A DNA stretch of 64,000 nucleotides. Origin: Flavobacteriales bacterium (lineage in GTDB: Bacteria; Bacteroidota; Bacteroidia; Flavobacteriales_F; PHOS-HE28). Location: assembly GCA_016710965.1 (NCBI GenBank), contig JADJTW010000003.1:62001-126000 (forward strand), read 5' to 3'. Within the stretch, counting starts at the first letter, position 1. Each line of letters starts with the position of its first letter. This document shows, piece after piece, positions 23,886-32,545 of the stretch. The notes beneath the pieces are model-generated. The model did not search any database, had not been told where the DNA came from, and was given only the letters and a program-made list of their open reading frames with translations. Both the position numbers and the translations under genes were made by a program.

Positions 23886-25307
23886 ATGATCTTCAACTCA
23901 CTGCCCTTCGTCGCGTTCCTGGTGATCGTGTTCATGCTGCATTGGATGCCCCGGAACCCCGGCAGGCGTTATCAGAACAGCATCCTCCTGGTCGCCAGTT
24001 ATGTCTTCTACGGCTGGTGGGACCCGCGATTCCTGTTGCTGCTGTTCCTCTCCTCCGCCATCGATTTCTGGATCGGGCTGCGCATGGGCGCTGTTGGCGA
24101 TGGGCCCGCCCGAAAGAGGCTGCTGCTCATCAGCCTTGTCTTCAATCTGGGCATGCTCGGCTTCTTCAAGTACTTCAACTTCTTCATCGGATCGTTGCAG
24201 GACATGTTCGGCTGGGATACCGTCCCGCTCAGCATCCGCATCATCCTTCCGGTGGGCGTCAGCTTCTACACGTTCCAATCCTTGAGCTACACCATCGACG
24301 TCTACAGGAAGCAATTGCAGCCCACGCCCCATCTCGTGGACTTCCTCACGTTCGTGTCCTTCTTCCCTCAGCTCGTGGCGGGCCCCATCGAGCGGGCCTC
24401 GGCCATGCTGCCGCAATACGCCATGCCGCGGCGCTTCGATCACGACCAGGCCGTCATCGGCTGCCGGTACCTGCTTTATGGCGCGTTCAAGAAGATCGTC
24501 GTCGCCGACAGGCTGGCGCCATACGTGGACGGGATTTTCGCCCAACAGGACGTGTTCGGTGGCGGCATCAATGTGCTCGGGCTGGTGCTGTTCTCCATCC
24601 AGATCTATTGCGATTTCAGCGGTTATAGCGACATGGCGATCGGGCTTGGGAAATTGTTCGGGGTAGACCTCATGACCAATTTCAACAGACCTTATTTCAG
24701 CACCACCCTGCGTGAGCTATGGAGCCGCTGGCACATCTCGCTCTCCACCTGGTTCCGCGACTACGTGTACATCCCGTTGGGCGGCAGCCGGGGCACGCGC
24801 TGGTTCTGGGCGCGCAACCTCATGCTCACCTTCATCCTCAGCGGGCTGTGGCACGGAGCCAACTGGACCTTCATCATCTGGGGCACCGCGCATGGCGCAT
24901 TCCTCGTACTGGAACGGATCACCGGATTCGATCGATGGCGCGCGCCCGCACTGGTCAAATGGACCTGCATCATGGTGCCCTTCCTTGCTGCCGTGGTCTT
25001 CTTCCGAGCCCCATCAGCCACCCATGCGGCGAATTACCTGGCCGCCATCCTCTCCCCCCCGGGTGATGGCGGAAGCATGGCCCAACTGCTCAGGGTAACC
25101 GACACATCGCCCGTGAGCTTGATCGTCACCTTCGGAATGGCCACGCTGCTGTTCGGCATCGACCGAATGAGCATGCTGCCCGCATACGTGGGGCGCTTCC
25201 AGCGCAGTGCTGTTCTGCGGCGCATCGGCTATGGCGTCCTCATCGTGCTCATCGGCTTCTTCGGCGTATTCACCGACGCCCGGGCCTTCATCTATTTCCA
25301 GTTCTGA
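23886..25307 (+). CDS. MBOAT-family O-acyltransferase (AlgI-like)
   Basis: Polytopic inner-membrane protein that passes acyl groups, usually acetyl, across the membrane to exported polysaccharide or peptidoglycan. The N-terminus MIFNSLPFVAFLVIVFMLHW and FYGWWDPRFLLLLF are typical of the AlgI/DltB branch, as are SYTIDVYRKQL, FPQLVAGPIERA, ELWSRWHISLSTWFRDYVY and the invariant-His motif SGLWHGANWTFI (about 318-329). 473 aa is full length. Followed 3 nt later by an AlgJ-like gene, its likely partner. Confidence 0.93.
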   Translation: MIFNSLPFVAFLVIVFMLHWMPRNPGRRYQNSILLVASYVFYGWWDPRFLLLLFLSSAIDFWIGLRMGAVGDGPARKRLLLISLVFNLGMLGFFKYFNFFIGSLQDMFGWDTVPLSIRIILPVGVSFYTFQSLSYTIDVYRKQLQPTPHLVDFLTFVSFFPQLVAGPIERASAMLPQYAMPRRFDHDQAVIGCRYLLYGAFKKIVVADRLAPYVDGIFAQQDVFGGGINVLGLVLFSIQIYCDFSGYSDMAIGLGKLFGVDLMTNFNRPYFSTTLRELWSRWHISLSTWFRDYVYIPLGGSRGTRWFWARNLMLTFILSGLWHGANWTFIIWGTAHGAFLVLERITGFDRWRAPALVKWTCIMVPFLAAVVFFRAPSATHAANYLAAILSPPGDGGSMAQLLRVTDTSPVSLIVTFGMATLLFGIDRMSMLPAYVGRFQRSAVLRRIGYGVLIVLIGFFGVFTDARAFIYFQF

Positions 25308-25310
25308 GCC

Positions 25311-26216
25311 ATGTCACGTTTCCTTCGCCAGATCGCCGTGCTCGTTGTGCTGCTCGCGATCAGTGCGTGCTGCCTCGATCTCCTCTTCACGACCGTCTTC
25401 CGAAGAGGCCGTACAGTGAAGGCCCAATGGCTCTACAACACCCACCAGCAGCATTATGACGTGGCCATCGTGGGCGGCTCGCGCTCGTGGTGGAACATCG
25501 ATGGCTTGGGCATCGACACCGCGTGCGGCGTTCGCTCGATCAACCTTGCCAACAACCACTACACCAACCTGGAGACGCTGCTGAGCATGGAGATCTTCCT
25601 GGCCAACGGCAACACCGTAGGCCATGTGCTTTACCAGGTGGACTTCGATCGCCTGGGCGCCGACCAGGAGGAATTCTCCAGCACGGTGTACGACCACCTC
25701 CCCTTCCTGTACGACAGCCTCACCTACGCCTTCCTCAGTTCTCGGTCGAAGGAGTGGGTCGCCTATCGCTACGTCCCCTTCTACCGCTACGCGAAGTACA
25801 ACTTCCGCTGGGGCATCGAGGAAGTGCTCATGAGCGGCCTCGGCCTGCGCAAATCGCTCTTCGATAGCACCGGCAGCCACTTCCTCGACCGGCCCTTCCA
25901 CGGGCCTGCCGAATTCGACCCCGGTGATCGCGACTATCGCGTGAGCGACGACCTGCTGCATTTGCGCGACCTATGCGCCCGACACGACATCGAACTGGAT
26001 CTCTTCATGGCGCCTTACCTCGATCTGCGTGCGTCTCCGGCCATTCGTTCGCACATCGACAGCCTACTGCGATCGAGCGGATTCGCTTTCCATGATATGA
26101 GCGACCGGCTGCGTGATACAGGCTGCTACATCGATCGCAAGCACCTCAACCGGGAAGGAGGGCGTCGGCTCACCCGGATCATGATCGACGAGTTGATCTG
26201 TCCGAAGCAGCCCTGA
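25311..26216 (+). CDS. AlgJ/DltD-like SGNH-fold partner of the MBOAT protein
   Basis: 301 aa with an N-terminal membrane segment (IAVLVVLLAISACCLDLLF) and an extracytoplasmic domain in which VAIVGGSRSWW (Ser57) resembles SGNH block I and YIDRKHLNREGG near the C-terminus resembles the Asp-x-x-His block. Proteins of this type follow MBOAT genes in many Bacteroidota and are thought to complete acyl transfer outside the membrane. Starts 3 nt after the MBOAT stop, so it is cotranscribed. The polymer substrate is unknown. Confidence 0.8.
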   Translation: MSRFLRQIAVLVVLLAISACCLDLLFTTVFRRGRTVKAQWLYNTHQQHYDVAIVGGSRSWWNIDGLGIDTACGVRSINLANNHYTNLETLLSMEIFLANGNTVGHVLYQVDFDRLGADQEEFSSTVYDHLPFLYDSLTYAFLSSRSKEWVAYRYVPFYRYAKYNFRWGIEEVLMSGLGLRKSLFDSTGSHFLDRPFHGPAEFDPGDRDYRVSDDLLHLRDLCARHDIELDLFMAPYLDLRASPAIRSHIDSLLRSSGFAFHDMSDRLRDTGCYIDRKHLNREGGRRLTRIMIDELICPKQP

Positions 26217-26233
26217 TGCACGGTCAGTCCCGT

Positions 26234-26241
26234 TACTTTCG
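26234..26241 (+). promoter_or_regulatory. TACTTTCG -7 box
   Basis: TACTTTCG 18 nt before the ATG at 26260 of the DUF4412-like gene, directly after the AlgJ-like stop. Confidence 0.6.
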
Positions 26242-26259
26242 ACCCTCAATCCAAACCCG

Positions 26260-27072
26260 ATGCGCGCCCTTCCAACACTCATCTTCTCGCTCGGCTTCAT
26301 TGCCGGCACAGCCCAAGTGGACATCAACAAGATGATGCAGGAGCGCATGCAGCGGCGACAGGCAGAGGGCCAGGGAAGCGGCACCGCGCCCGGTGATGGC
26401 AGTGGCCATGGCGTGAAGATGGAGGACGACAACGACCCTTTCGTGCCCAACGAGTTCATCGGCAGCTTCCGCATGGAAATGCACCACTACGATGGCACCG
26501 TGGAGCAGAAGAACAGCCCGATGAACACGCGCTACTGGAGCAAGGAGGACATGACCTTGAACGCGACTGAAATGCCCGAGCGGAAGGGTCGGCAAATGAA
26601 GATGCTCACCGATCTGAAAGGCAAGTGGAGCTACATGCTCATGACCGATGAGAAGGGAAAGCGGACCGCGATGAAGAGCCGCAAGAGGAAGGTGGTGATG
26701 GAGGAGGCCAGCACTACGGCGAAGAAGGAGCCTGTGATAACCGTGACGAAGGAGACCCGGGTGATCGAAGGCCATACTTGCACCAAGGTGATCGTGGTTA
26801 CAGAGGATGGCACCTGGACCGGTTGGGTGGCCAAGGATGTGAAAGCTCCGTTCACTGATATGATGCGGTCGGTACAGCAACGCGGCAACGACAACCACAT
26901 GCACGCCGTGCAGGGTGTTGATGGCATGCCGCTGGAATTCGAGTGGCTGCCGGCCGATGGCAAGAGCCGCATGGTCTGCTACATCAAGGAGTTGGAGAGC
27001 GGTAAGGTGGACCCCGCCGTCTTCAGCCTCGATGGCTATGAGGTGGTGGAGATGCCCAGCGTCGGACGCTGA
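26260..27072 (+). CDS. Exported DUF4412-like protein (270 aa)
   Basis: Signal peptide MRALPTLIFSLGFIAGTAQ, a charged linker rich in Arg, Gln and Gly, then a domain beginning FIGSFRMEMHHYDGTVEQKN and containing TRVIEGHTCTKVIVVTEDGT and WVAKDVKAPFTDMM. This layout matches DUF4412-type periplasmic proteins of Bacteroidota, which resemble LolA-like lipid-binding folds; that comparison is from memory. Function unknown. Driven by its own TACTTTCG box. Confidence 0.72.
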   Translation: MRALPTLIFSLGFIAGTAQVDINKMMQERMQRRQAEGQGSGTAPGDGSGHGVKMEDDNDPFVPNEFIGSFRMEMHHYDGTVEQKNSPMNTRYWSKEDMTLNATEMPERKGRQMKMLTDLKGKWSYMLMTDEKGKRTAMKSRKRKVVMEEASTTAKKEPVITVTKETRVIEGHTCTKVIVVTEDGTWTGWVAKDVKAPFTDMMRSVQQRGNDNHMHAVQGVDGMPLEFEWLPADGKSRMVCYIKELESGKVDPAVFSLDGYEVVEMPSVGR

Positions 27073-27147
27073 TCCCGTCGAAGGCAGAACGCATCGCACT
27101 GGCACGATCATGGATACGGTGCGCACCGTACGCAACGTTCACACATC

Positions 27148-27771
27148 ATGCGCAACCTCCTCCTCATTCTCGCGCTCGGCGTTGCGGTAGCGAGCAACGG
27201 GCAATCGCTCGAACTGACCGGCAGTCGCTCGGGATCGATCTCGGGCGGGGGGCGCACCTCCTTCAGCCTCTTCAACAGCGGCCACGGCGGTGAAGCCCTC
27301 ACCGGCATCGGCGGGCAATTCCGCATTCGGCTGGCGGAACGCGTGAACACCGATTGGTTCTACGACTACTTCAGCGGATCGGTAGGTGGTCTCGCGCACC
27401 GCCAGGACCAGCACATCGGCTGGAGCGTGCTCTTCTACCTGCGCGAACCCGGTGAGGCCCGTCAGTTCGTGCAACCCTACATCCTGGCCGGCCATTGCTT
27501 CGACTACACGAAGCAGCAAGCCAACAACGACCCGGGCAACTTCGCCGAGCGTTGGAGCAGCGCCGTGCAGGCTGGTCTGGGAACCCACTTCAATCTTACC
27601 GACCGCATGGACGTATCGCTCGTTAGCCAGTACATGATCCATCTCGGCAACGAAGTGCATGCCGACGTGCATGACGGTGCGATCGAGTTCCATGAAGAGA
27701 AGGCATCGAGCCTGGAAGGGCATCTGCTCGTGCATGTGAGCTTCAACTACATCCTGTTCGACGCATGGTAG
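27148..27771 (+). CDS. Predicted outer-membrane beta-barrel protein (207 aa)
   Basis: Signal peptide MRNLLLILALGVAVASNGQ, then amphipathic strands with aromatic girdle residues (IGGQFRIRLAERVNTDWFYDYF, HIGWSVLFYLREPG, QPYILAGHCFDYT, MDVSLVSQYMIHLG) and a final strand LLVHVSFNYILF, the classic C-terminal barrel strand. No named family. The 3' end overlaps the next gene by 7 bp, so the two are probably cotranscribed and may work together in the outer membrane. Confidence 0.75.
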   Translation: MRNLLLILALGVAVASNGQSLELTGSRSGSISGGGRTSFSLFNSGHGGEALTGIGGQFRIRLAERVNTDWFYDYFSGSVGGLAHRQDQHIGWSVLFYLREPGEARQFVQPYILAGHCFDYTKQQANNDPGNFAERWSSAVQAGLGTHFNLTDRMDVSLVSQYMIHLGNEVHADVHDGAIEFHEEKASSLEGHLLVHVSFNYILFDAW

Positions 27772-28337
27772 CTCGCTTCCTCGCTTTCTGCTTCGGCGCT
27801 GCCGCCATCGCTTGCGCGGCACAGGAGGTTGGCGCCCCCGGGCCTGGGCTGCTGCGTGGCTCAGCGGCCATCAGTCCGGGCTTCATGCTGCGCGAGAAGG
27901 CCCACAATTTCTACCTCACCGGCAAGCTCGAATACTTCGTGGACCCACGCATCAGTTTCCGTGGCGAGAGCTTCTGGTTCCGCGGCGATCAGAACGAGCC
28001 CGCCCTGCTGGCACAGAACAGCCAGGTTGCCTTCGGCGCCTTCTACCATTTCGCCAAGGGCCGTTCAGATCTCGCCATCGGTTTCGAGCCCGGTGTTTCC
28101 ATCGTGCAGCCCGCGCGTCCCGTCATCCTCATCATCTCGGAACCACTGCGCGTTGTCCCCAACGTTTCGCTCTGTGCCGGATACACGTTCGCGGTGTGGG
28201 AGTACTTCCACTTCTTCCTCGATGCGCGCTACGTGCATGCCTCCTACCCTGGCGCCATCGGCGGGCCGCTTCCCCTGGACGAGGTGATCATCGGTGGCGG
28301 GCTGGGCTTCCAGTTCCGCACGCGCCGATCCAACTGA
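27765..28337 (+). CDS. Predicted outer-membrane beta-barrel protein (190 aa)
   Basis: Begins MVARFLAFCFGAAAIACAAQ, a signal peptide, followed by barrel-like strands (FYLTGKLEYFVDPRISFRGE, SQVAFGAFYHFAKGRSDLAIGF, VSLCAGYTFAVWEYFHFF) and the C-terminal strand GGGLGFQFRTRR. Overlaps the preceding barrel gene by 7 bp. It has no sequence motif linking it to a known function. Confidence 0.75.
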   Translation: MVARFLAFCFGAAAIACAAQEVGAPGPGLLRGSAAISPGFMLREKAHNFYLTGKLEYFVDPRISFRGESFWFRGDQNEPALLAQNSQVAFGAFYHFAKGRSDLAIGFEPGVSIVQPARPVILIISEPLRVVPNVSLCAGYTFAVWEYFHFFLDARYVHASYPGAIGGPLPLDEVIIGGGLGFQFRTRRSN

Positions 28338-28347
28338 ACTCCGTCGC

Positions 28348-28950
28348 GTGGCAGGCAAGCTCGACCGTCTTGAACAAGTGGAGGTGACCAGCCTCGCGCA
28401 ATGGCGCGCCTGGCTGAAGATGCACCACCGGCGCACGGAGGGCGTCTGGCTCATCACCTACAAGAGATCTGTTCCGCACAAGTACGTGGATTATGCCAGC
28501 ACCGTGGAGGAAGCGCTCTGCTTCGGATGGATCGACAGCCTTCCGCGCAAGCTCGATGAGCAACGCAGGATGCTCTACTTCTGCCCCCGGAGGCCCAAGA
28601 GCGTGTGGAGCAGGTTGAACAAGGAGAGGTTCATCACGCTCATCGCCAGCAAGCGCATGGCAGCCGCAGGCCTGAAGAAGATGGAAGCGGCGAAGCGCGA
28701 TGGATCATGGACCGCCATTGATGCGGCAGAAGCCATGGAGATGCCCCCTGACCTCTTGCGCGCCTTGCGGAAGAACAGGAAGGCGAATTTGCACTATGAA
28801 GCCTTCCCGCCTGGCGCGCGCAAGCAGATCATCGGCTGGGTGCTTGGGGCGAAGACGGAGAGCACACGTGCGCGGCGCATCGCCACCTCCGTGGCATTGG
28901 CTGAACAGAACCTCCGCGCCAACGGGCAAACGGTGAGGATGAAGCCCTGA
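28348..28950 (+). CDS. YdeI/OmpD-associated family protein
   Basis: About 200 aa, cytosolic. Hallmarks are SLAQWRAWLKMHHRRTEGVW near the start, EEALCFGWIDSLPRKLDE, YFCPRRPKSVWSRLNKER and the C-terminal helical segment with FPPGARKQIIGWVLGAKTES, TRARRIATSV. The family (YdeI-like) is widespread, has no proven enzymatic role, and the Gly-Trp-Ile-Asp core is its signature. I choose GTG 28348 (AGKLDRLEQVEV) because the frame upstream overlaps the barrel gene; ATG 28294 is the alternative. Confidence 0.85.
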   Translation: MAGKLDRLEQVEVTSLAQWRAWLKMHHRRTEGVWLITYKRSVPHKYVDYASTVEEALCFGWIDSLPRKLDEQRRMLYFCPRRPKSVWSRLNKERFITLIASKRMAAAGLKKMEAAKRDGSWTAIDAAEAMEMPPDLLRALRKNRKANLHYEAFPPGARKQIIGWVLGAKTESTRARRIATSVALAEQNLRANGQTVRMKP

Positions 28951-28968
28951 GCGCCTTGCTTTGCGGTG

Positions 28969-29754
28969 ATGCCATCCCGGAAGAAGAGCACGACATACAT
29001 CAAGGAACTTCTAGACGAAGCCTACCACCGCTTCGCGCGCCCTTCCTTCATCGCCGATGACCCGATCCAGCTCCCGCGCGCATTCAACAGACGGGAAGAC
29101 GCCGAAGTGATCGGCTTCCTCACGGCCACGATTGCCTGGGGCCAGCGCAAGACCATCGTCGCTAATGCGTGGAAGCTCGCGCGCTTGATGGATGGAAGGC
29201 CGCATGACTTCATCATGAATGCCGATGCTGCCGACCTCAAGCACTTGAGCGGCTTCGTGCATCGGACATTCAACGGAGCCGACCTGAAGCACTTCATCAT
29301 CGGCCTACGGCATCTCTATCGGGAGCATGGCGGGATCGAGGAGGCCTTCCTGGAGGAAGGGTCGCTGGGCGGCATGTGCCCGGCCATCGCCAGGTTCAAG
29401 CGTCGGTTCTTCGAGCCGCAGCATGAACCCCGCACCCGCAAGCACGTCGCCGACCCATCGAAGGGCAGCAACGCCAAGCGGATCAACATGTACCTGCGGT
29501 GGATGGTGCGCCCAAATGATCGCGGAGTGGACCTGGGCTTCTGGAAACGGATCCCCGCAGCCGACCTCATGGTTCCGCTGGACGTGCATACCGGTCGCGT
29601 TGCGCGAGAGCTCGGGTTGTTGCAGCGCAAGCAAGATGATTGGAAAGCAGTGGAAGAACTCACCTCCGCGTTGCGTGGATTCGACTCAGCGGATCCCGTC
29701 AAGTACGATATCGCATTGTTCGGAATGGGCGTGGCCGCTTCGCGCAGATCCTAG
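28969..29754 (+). CDS. TIGR02757-family protein
   Basis: 261-aa protein of the TIGR02757 (DUF2400) family, which is distantly related to helix-hairpin-helix base-excision glycosylases; its activity is not established. Conserved stretches visible are DDPIQLPRAFNRREDAEVIG, TATIAWGQRKTIVANA, KRINMYLRWMVRPNDRGVDL, LMVPLDVHTGRVARELGLL and DPVKYDIALFGMGV. ATG 28969 is preferred over the in-frame GTG one codon earlier. Its stop shares CTAG (29751-29754) with the stop of the convergent MuiA-like gene. Confidence 0.9.
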   Translation: MPSRKKSTTYIKELLDEAYHRFARPSFIADDPIQLPRAFNRREDAEVIGFLTATIAWGQRKTIVANAWKLARLMDGRPHDFIMNADAADLKHLSGFVHRTFNGADLKHFIIGLRHLYREHGGIEEAFLEEGSLGGMCPAIARFKRRFFEPQHEPRTRKHVADPSKGSNAKRINMYLRWMVRPNDRGVDLGFWKRIPAADLMVPLDVHTGRVARELGLLQRKQDDWKAVEELTSALRGFDSADPVKYDIALFGMGVAASRRS

Positions 29755-31373
29755 AATTTCATCTTCTGCCTCCTGATGCGAGAGCGGTAGGTCACGTTCC
29801 AGCCTTTGGGGTGCCTGATCTCGAAACTGAGCTTCACCGTTTGCGAGGCGCCCGGCTGAAGGTCCATCGGCCATGACACGATGCCTTCACGCGCATCCAG
29901 TTCGCCTTTGGAAAGCTCGAGGACCTCCACCTTGATCTGGTCGTTCATGCTCACAGGCACCTGATCGCGCAGTACCAGATGGATCGGTGCGGAAGTGGTG
30001 TTCTTCACCGTGATCTCATAGGACATCGTCTGTTTACGCTCGCTACCGATGATCCTCCGGCTGGTGCGGTCCTCCAGTTCCTTGCGCTCTACGCGTATGT
30101 CGTTGTCACGACCTAGCGAAAGGTCCAGTGTGTCGTTGATCCCTGCCGTGTTGATCCTTGACTCGCCGACGTAGCTGTCCTCATAGTAAACATTCGCAGG
30201 GCCGTCCACCAGGTCGAGCTGTTCCCAACCGGTGATGCGCGCCATCAGGAAGGCATCACGGTCCACCTTCGGAGCCGCGACATAGCTGTATGCGGCGGGG
30301 AGCGAATGTTCGGCCACCTCCACCATGTATGGCCTGGCATCGCTGGGGATGTCATAGGTGCGCTTGATCTTGAACTCGGCGCTCACCTCGGAGACAGTGA
30401 TCATCTCATAATGCTGGCTCGGGTCGTTCCAGGCGTTGATGCTGGGATTCGTGTTCCCTCGGAACTGCTCGGATCCGCCCTGGTCCGCACCGGTGGAGGA
30501 GGAACCGCCCAATTGCCAGCGCACCAGCTCGGGCGAGCTCGCACCCAGTGAGGGATCGGCAGTGCTGAGCACGAGGTTCATCTTCTTCCAATCGATGCCG
30601 GTATTGTTGTACACCTGGGCCTTGTAGCGCAGTGTGATCGGTTCGATGTTGTTCAATGCCACCAGGTCGTAGGCCGGCGACCAGCCTGTGTTGGCCACCA
30701 GGTAGCGCAATTCGACCTTGGCGCGCATCGCGCGTTCTGCGTTCACTAGAACAGTCACCTTCTTCCGTTCGCGGCCACCGGCGTTCTCGAGCTTCTCCAG
30801 ATCAGCGCGCACGTGACGTTGCACCTCCTCCAGTTCAGCCTTCTCTCGAACGGCCACGCTGATGTCGCGGTTGAGCTTCAATGTACGGTCGTGGAAGAAA
30901 TCGGCGGTCTTGGCCAACGCTTCGGCCGTCGTTGTGGCATTGGCGCCGCCGATATCGTAGTTGCGCGTGAGCATGTCCTTCGCCGCTTGATCAGCCCCGA
31001 TGCGGTCATTGAGCTCGATGATGCGCGTGTTCAGCATCACCAAGCTGTCCTGTAAGCGGCCGATGCGCGGCTCCGAGCGTTCCGGTGGGATCCTGTCCTC
31101 TGCGGGGTTCACGCTCAGGATCGCGAGATCCCCCTTTATGGCCACCTGCACGCTCTGCACGTACAGGTATTGCGAGAGTTCTTTCAATTCGATGGTGTTC
31201 AGCCCAGCAGCGAGGTCGACATCGGCACTGGTGCGCACCTCTCCGCCATTGAGGTACACCGTGACCCGCTCGATGCCTGGGTCGACGGTGATGAGCTTGC
31301 CGCTTTGCGCAAAGGCGATGAAGGTGACCGAAAGAGCGAGCAGGGTGAACGTTGAACGCATGGGAGTGTGCAT
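29751..31373 (-). CDS. Mucoidy inhibitor MuiA-family (DUF4139) protein
   Basis: Exported protein of about 540 aa: signal peptide MRSTFTLLALSVTFIAFAQ, N-terminal DUF4140-like domain (ITVDPGIERVTVYLNGGEV), a central coiled coil (about 95-200) and the DUF4139 domain (from VELRYLVANTGWSPAYDL to the end, with KNTTSAPIHLVLRDQVPVS). The name comes from a Pseudomonas gene that suppresses mucoidy; the biochemical role is unknown. I start at ATG 31373; ATG 31361 is also possible. Promoter box TACATTCG is 17 nt upstream. Confidence 0.88.
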   Translation of the reverse strand: MHTPMRSTFTLLALSVTFIAFAQSGKLITVDPGIERVTVYLNGGEVRTSADVDLAAGLNTIELKELSQYLYVQSVQVAIKGDLAILSVNPAEDRIPPERSEPRIGRLQDSLVMLNTRIIELNDRIGADQAAKDMLTRNYDIGGANATTTAEALAKTADFFHDRTLKLNRDISVAVREKAELEEVQRHVRADLEKLENAGGRERKKVTVLVNAERAMRAKVELRYLVANTGWSPAYDLVALNNIEPITLRYKAQVYNNTGIDWKKMNLVLSTADPSLGASSPELVRWQLGGSSSTGADQGGSEQFRGNTNPSINAWNDPSQHYEMITVSEVSAEFKIKRTYDIPSDARPYMVEVAEHSLPAAYSYVAAPKVDRDAFLMARITGWEQLDLVDGPANVYYEDSYVGESRINTAGINDTLDLSLGRDNDIRVERKELEDRTSRRIIGSERKQTMSYEITVKNTTSAPIHLVLRDQVPVSMNDQIKVEVLELSKGELDAREGIVSWPMDLQPGASQTVKLSFEIRHPKGWNVTYRSRIRRQKMKF

Positions 31374-31390
31374 GGTCAGGGATGTGCGAT

Positions 31391-31398
31391 CGAATGTA
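31391..31398 (-). promoter_or_regulatory. TACATTCG -7 box of the MuiA-like gene
   Basis: Minus-strand TACATTCG, 17 nt from ATG 31373 and 29 nt from ATG 31361; it does not decide between the two starts. Confidence 0.6.
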
Positions 31399-31471
31399 GG
31401 TGTGAGCCAAGAACGAATGATGCGATGGATGGTTGGCTCGCATCCCCCACCATCCTCCACGCCCGCTTTCC

Positions 31472-31479
31472 TACCTTTC
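31472..31479 (+). promoter_or_regulatory. TACCTTTC -7 box of the AraC-type regulator
   Basis: One mismatch to TAnnTTTG, 8 nt before the ATG at 31488; short leader. Confidence 0.5.
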
Positions 31480-31487
31480 CGTCAGCG

Positions 31488-32393
31488 ATGGCGAAGAAGG
31501 ACATCCTCCTGATCAAGGACCTTGCTGCGTTCGAGAAGATCGTGAACCGCGACCCGCGCGCGTATGACATCGACCTGATGGTGATGCCGGGCACGCTGGA
31601 GGACAAGCACAAGAATGTCGACCCGGCCACCGGCATACCGGCCTTGCGGCGCGTGTTCAATCTCATCTACCTGCTGAAGAGCGGCGAACACGACGTGCAG
31701 CTCGGCGCCGAGGAACGCTGGCTGAAGCCGAATGATCTGGTCATCGTGCCGGAGAACACGGTCTATGCTTCGCGCTACATCCACCAGTGCGAAGGCTATT
31801 GCATCCACTTCGCCACGGAATTCATCCAGCCCCTGTTGCAAGGTCCGCTCGCCGCTGAGTTCCCCTACTTCGACTTGGAAGCCGAGCACATCATCAACGT
31901 CACTGAGGAGGAGAGCGAATTGCTGGCGCAGTCGTTCCGCGACATCATCGGCGAGCACGAGCGCTTCAGCCCCGAGAAGGACCACCTGCTGCGGAACCTC
32001 ATACACATCCTGCTGCTGCGCGTGCGCGAGATCCACCGGCCGCATGCACGCACGATGAAGGAGACCGCTTCGCGCGCCATGGACCTGACCAACCGTTTCA
32101 AGCATCTGGTGGAGAAGAACTTCATCGAACAGCGACAGGTGAGCTGGTACGCGGGGATGCTCAGCATCACGCCCAAGCACCTCGGCGATGTGGTGAAGGA
32201 GACCATCGGACGCACACCGCGCCAGGTGATTGCAGACATCCTCTTGCTCGAAGCCAAGGTCCTGCTCCGTTCCACGGACAACACCATCTCCCAAGTGGCG
32301 CAGCGGCTGCACTTCGATGATCAAGCGCATTTCGCCCATTTCATCAAGCAGCGCTCGGGCCTCTCGCCGACGGAACTGAGGGCCAAGCTGTAG
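31488..32393 (+). CDS. AraC-family transcriptional regulator
   Basis: 301 aa with an N-terminal cupin-like sensor domain (about 30-150; LIYLLKSGEHDVQLG, LKPNDLVIVPENTVYASRY) and a C-terminal double helix-turn-helix (about 200-300; ITPKHLGDVVKETIGRTPRQ, ISQVAQRLHFDDQAHFAHF, SGLSPTEL), typical of AraC/XylS activators in Bacteroidota. Ligand unknown. The next gene downstream on the same strand encodes a stand-alone cupin and is a plausible target. Confidence 0.93.
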   Translation: MAKKDILLIKDLAAFEKIVNRDPRAYDIDLMVMPGTLEDKHKNVDPATGIPALRRVFNLIYLLKSGEHDVQLGAEERWLKPNDLVIVPENTVYASRYIHQCEGYCIHFATEFIQPLLQGPLAAEFPYFDLEAEHIINVTEEESELLAQSFRDIIGEHERFSPEKDHLLRNLIHILLLRVREIHRPHARTMKETASRAMDLTNRFKHLVEKNFIEQRQVSWYAGMLSITPKHLGDVVKETIGRTPRQVIADILLLEAKVLLRSTDNTISQVAQRLHFDDQAHFAHFIKQRSGLSPTELRAKL

Positions 32394-32473
32394 TCCGTAC
32401 AAGCTCTTCCGTGTTTGGTCCAAGCACCAGGCCTCAGGCTGCGGGCAATTTTGTCCGCACAAAGCCCTGCGCC

Positions 32474-32545
32474 ATGAAGAACACGGTCAACTCGCTCTCC
32501 TCCTCGGTGCAGGAGCGGCCCTCTCCCTCACCTACGCGTTCATGA
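32474..32545 (+). CDS. Possible 23-codon leader ORF before the cupin gene
   Basis: ATG at 32474 opens a 23-residue frame (MKNTVNSLSSSVQERPSPSP...) whose stop overlaps the cupin start as ATGA, and a near-consensus CAATTTTG box (32446-32453) lies upstream. It could be a translated leader or a chance frame; there is no homology to support it. Confidence 0.25.
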   Translation: MKNTVNSLSSSVQERPSPSPTRS

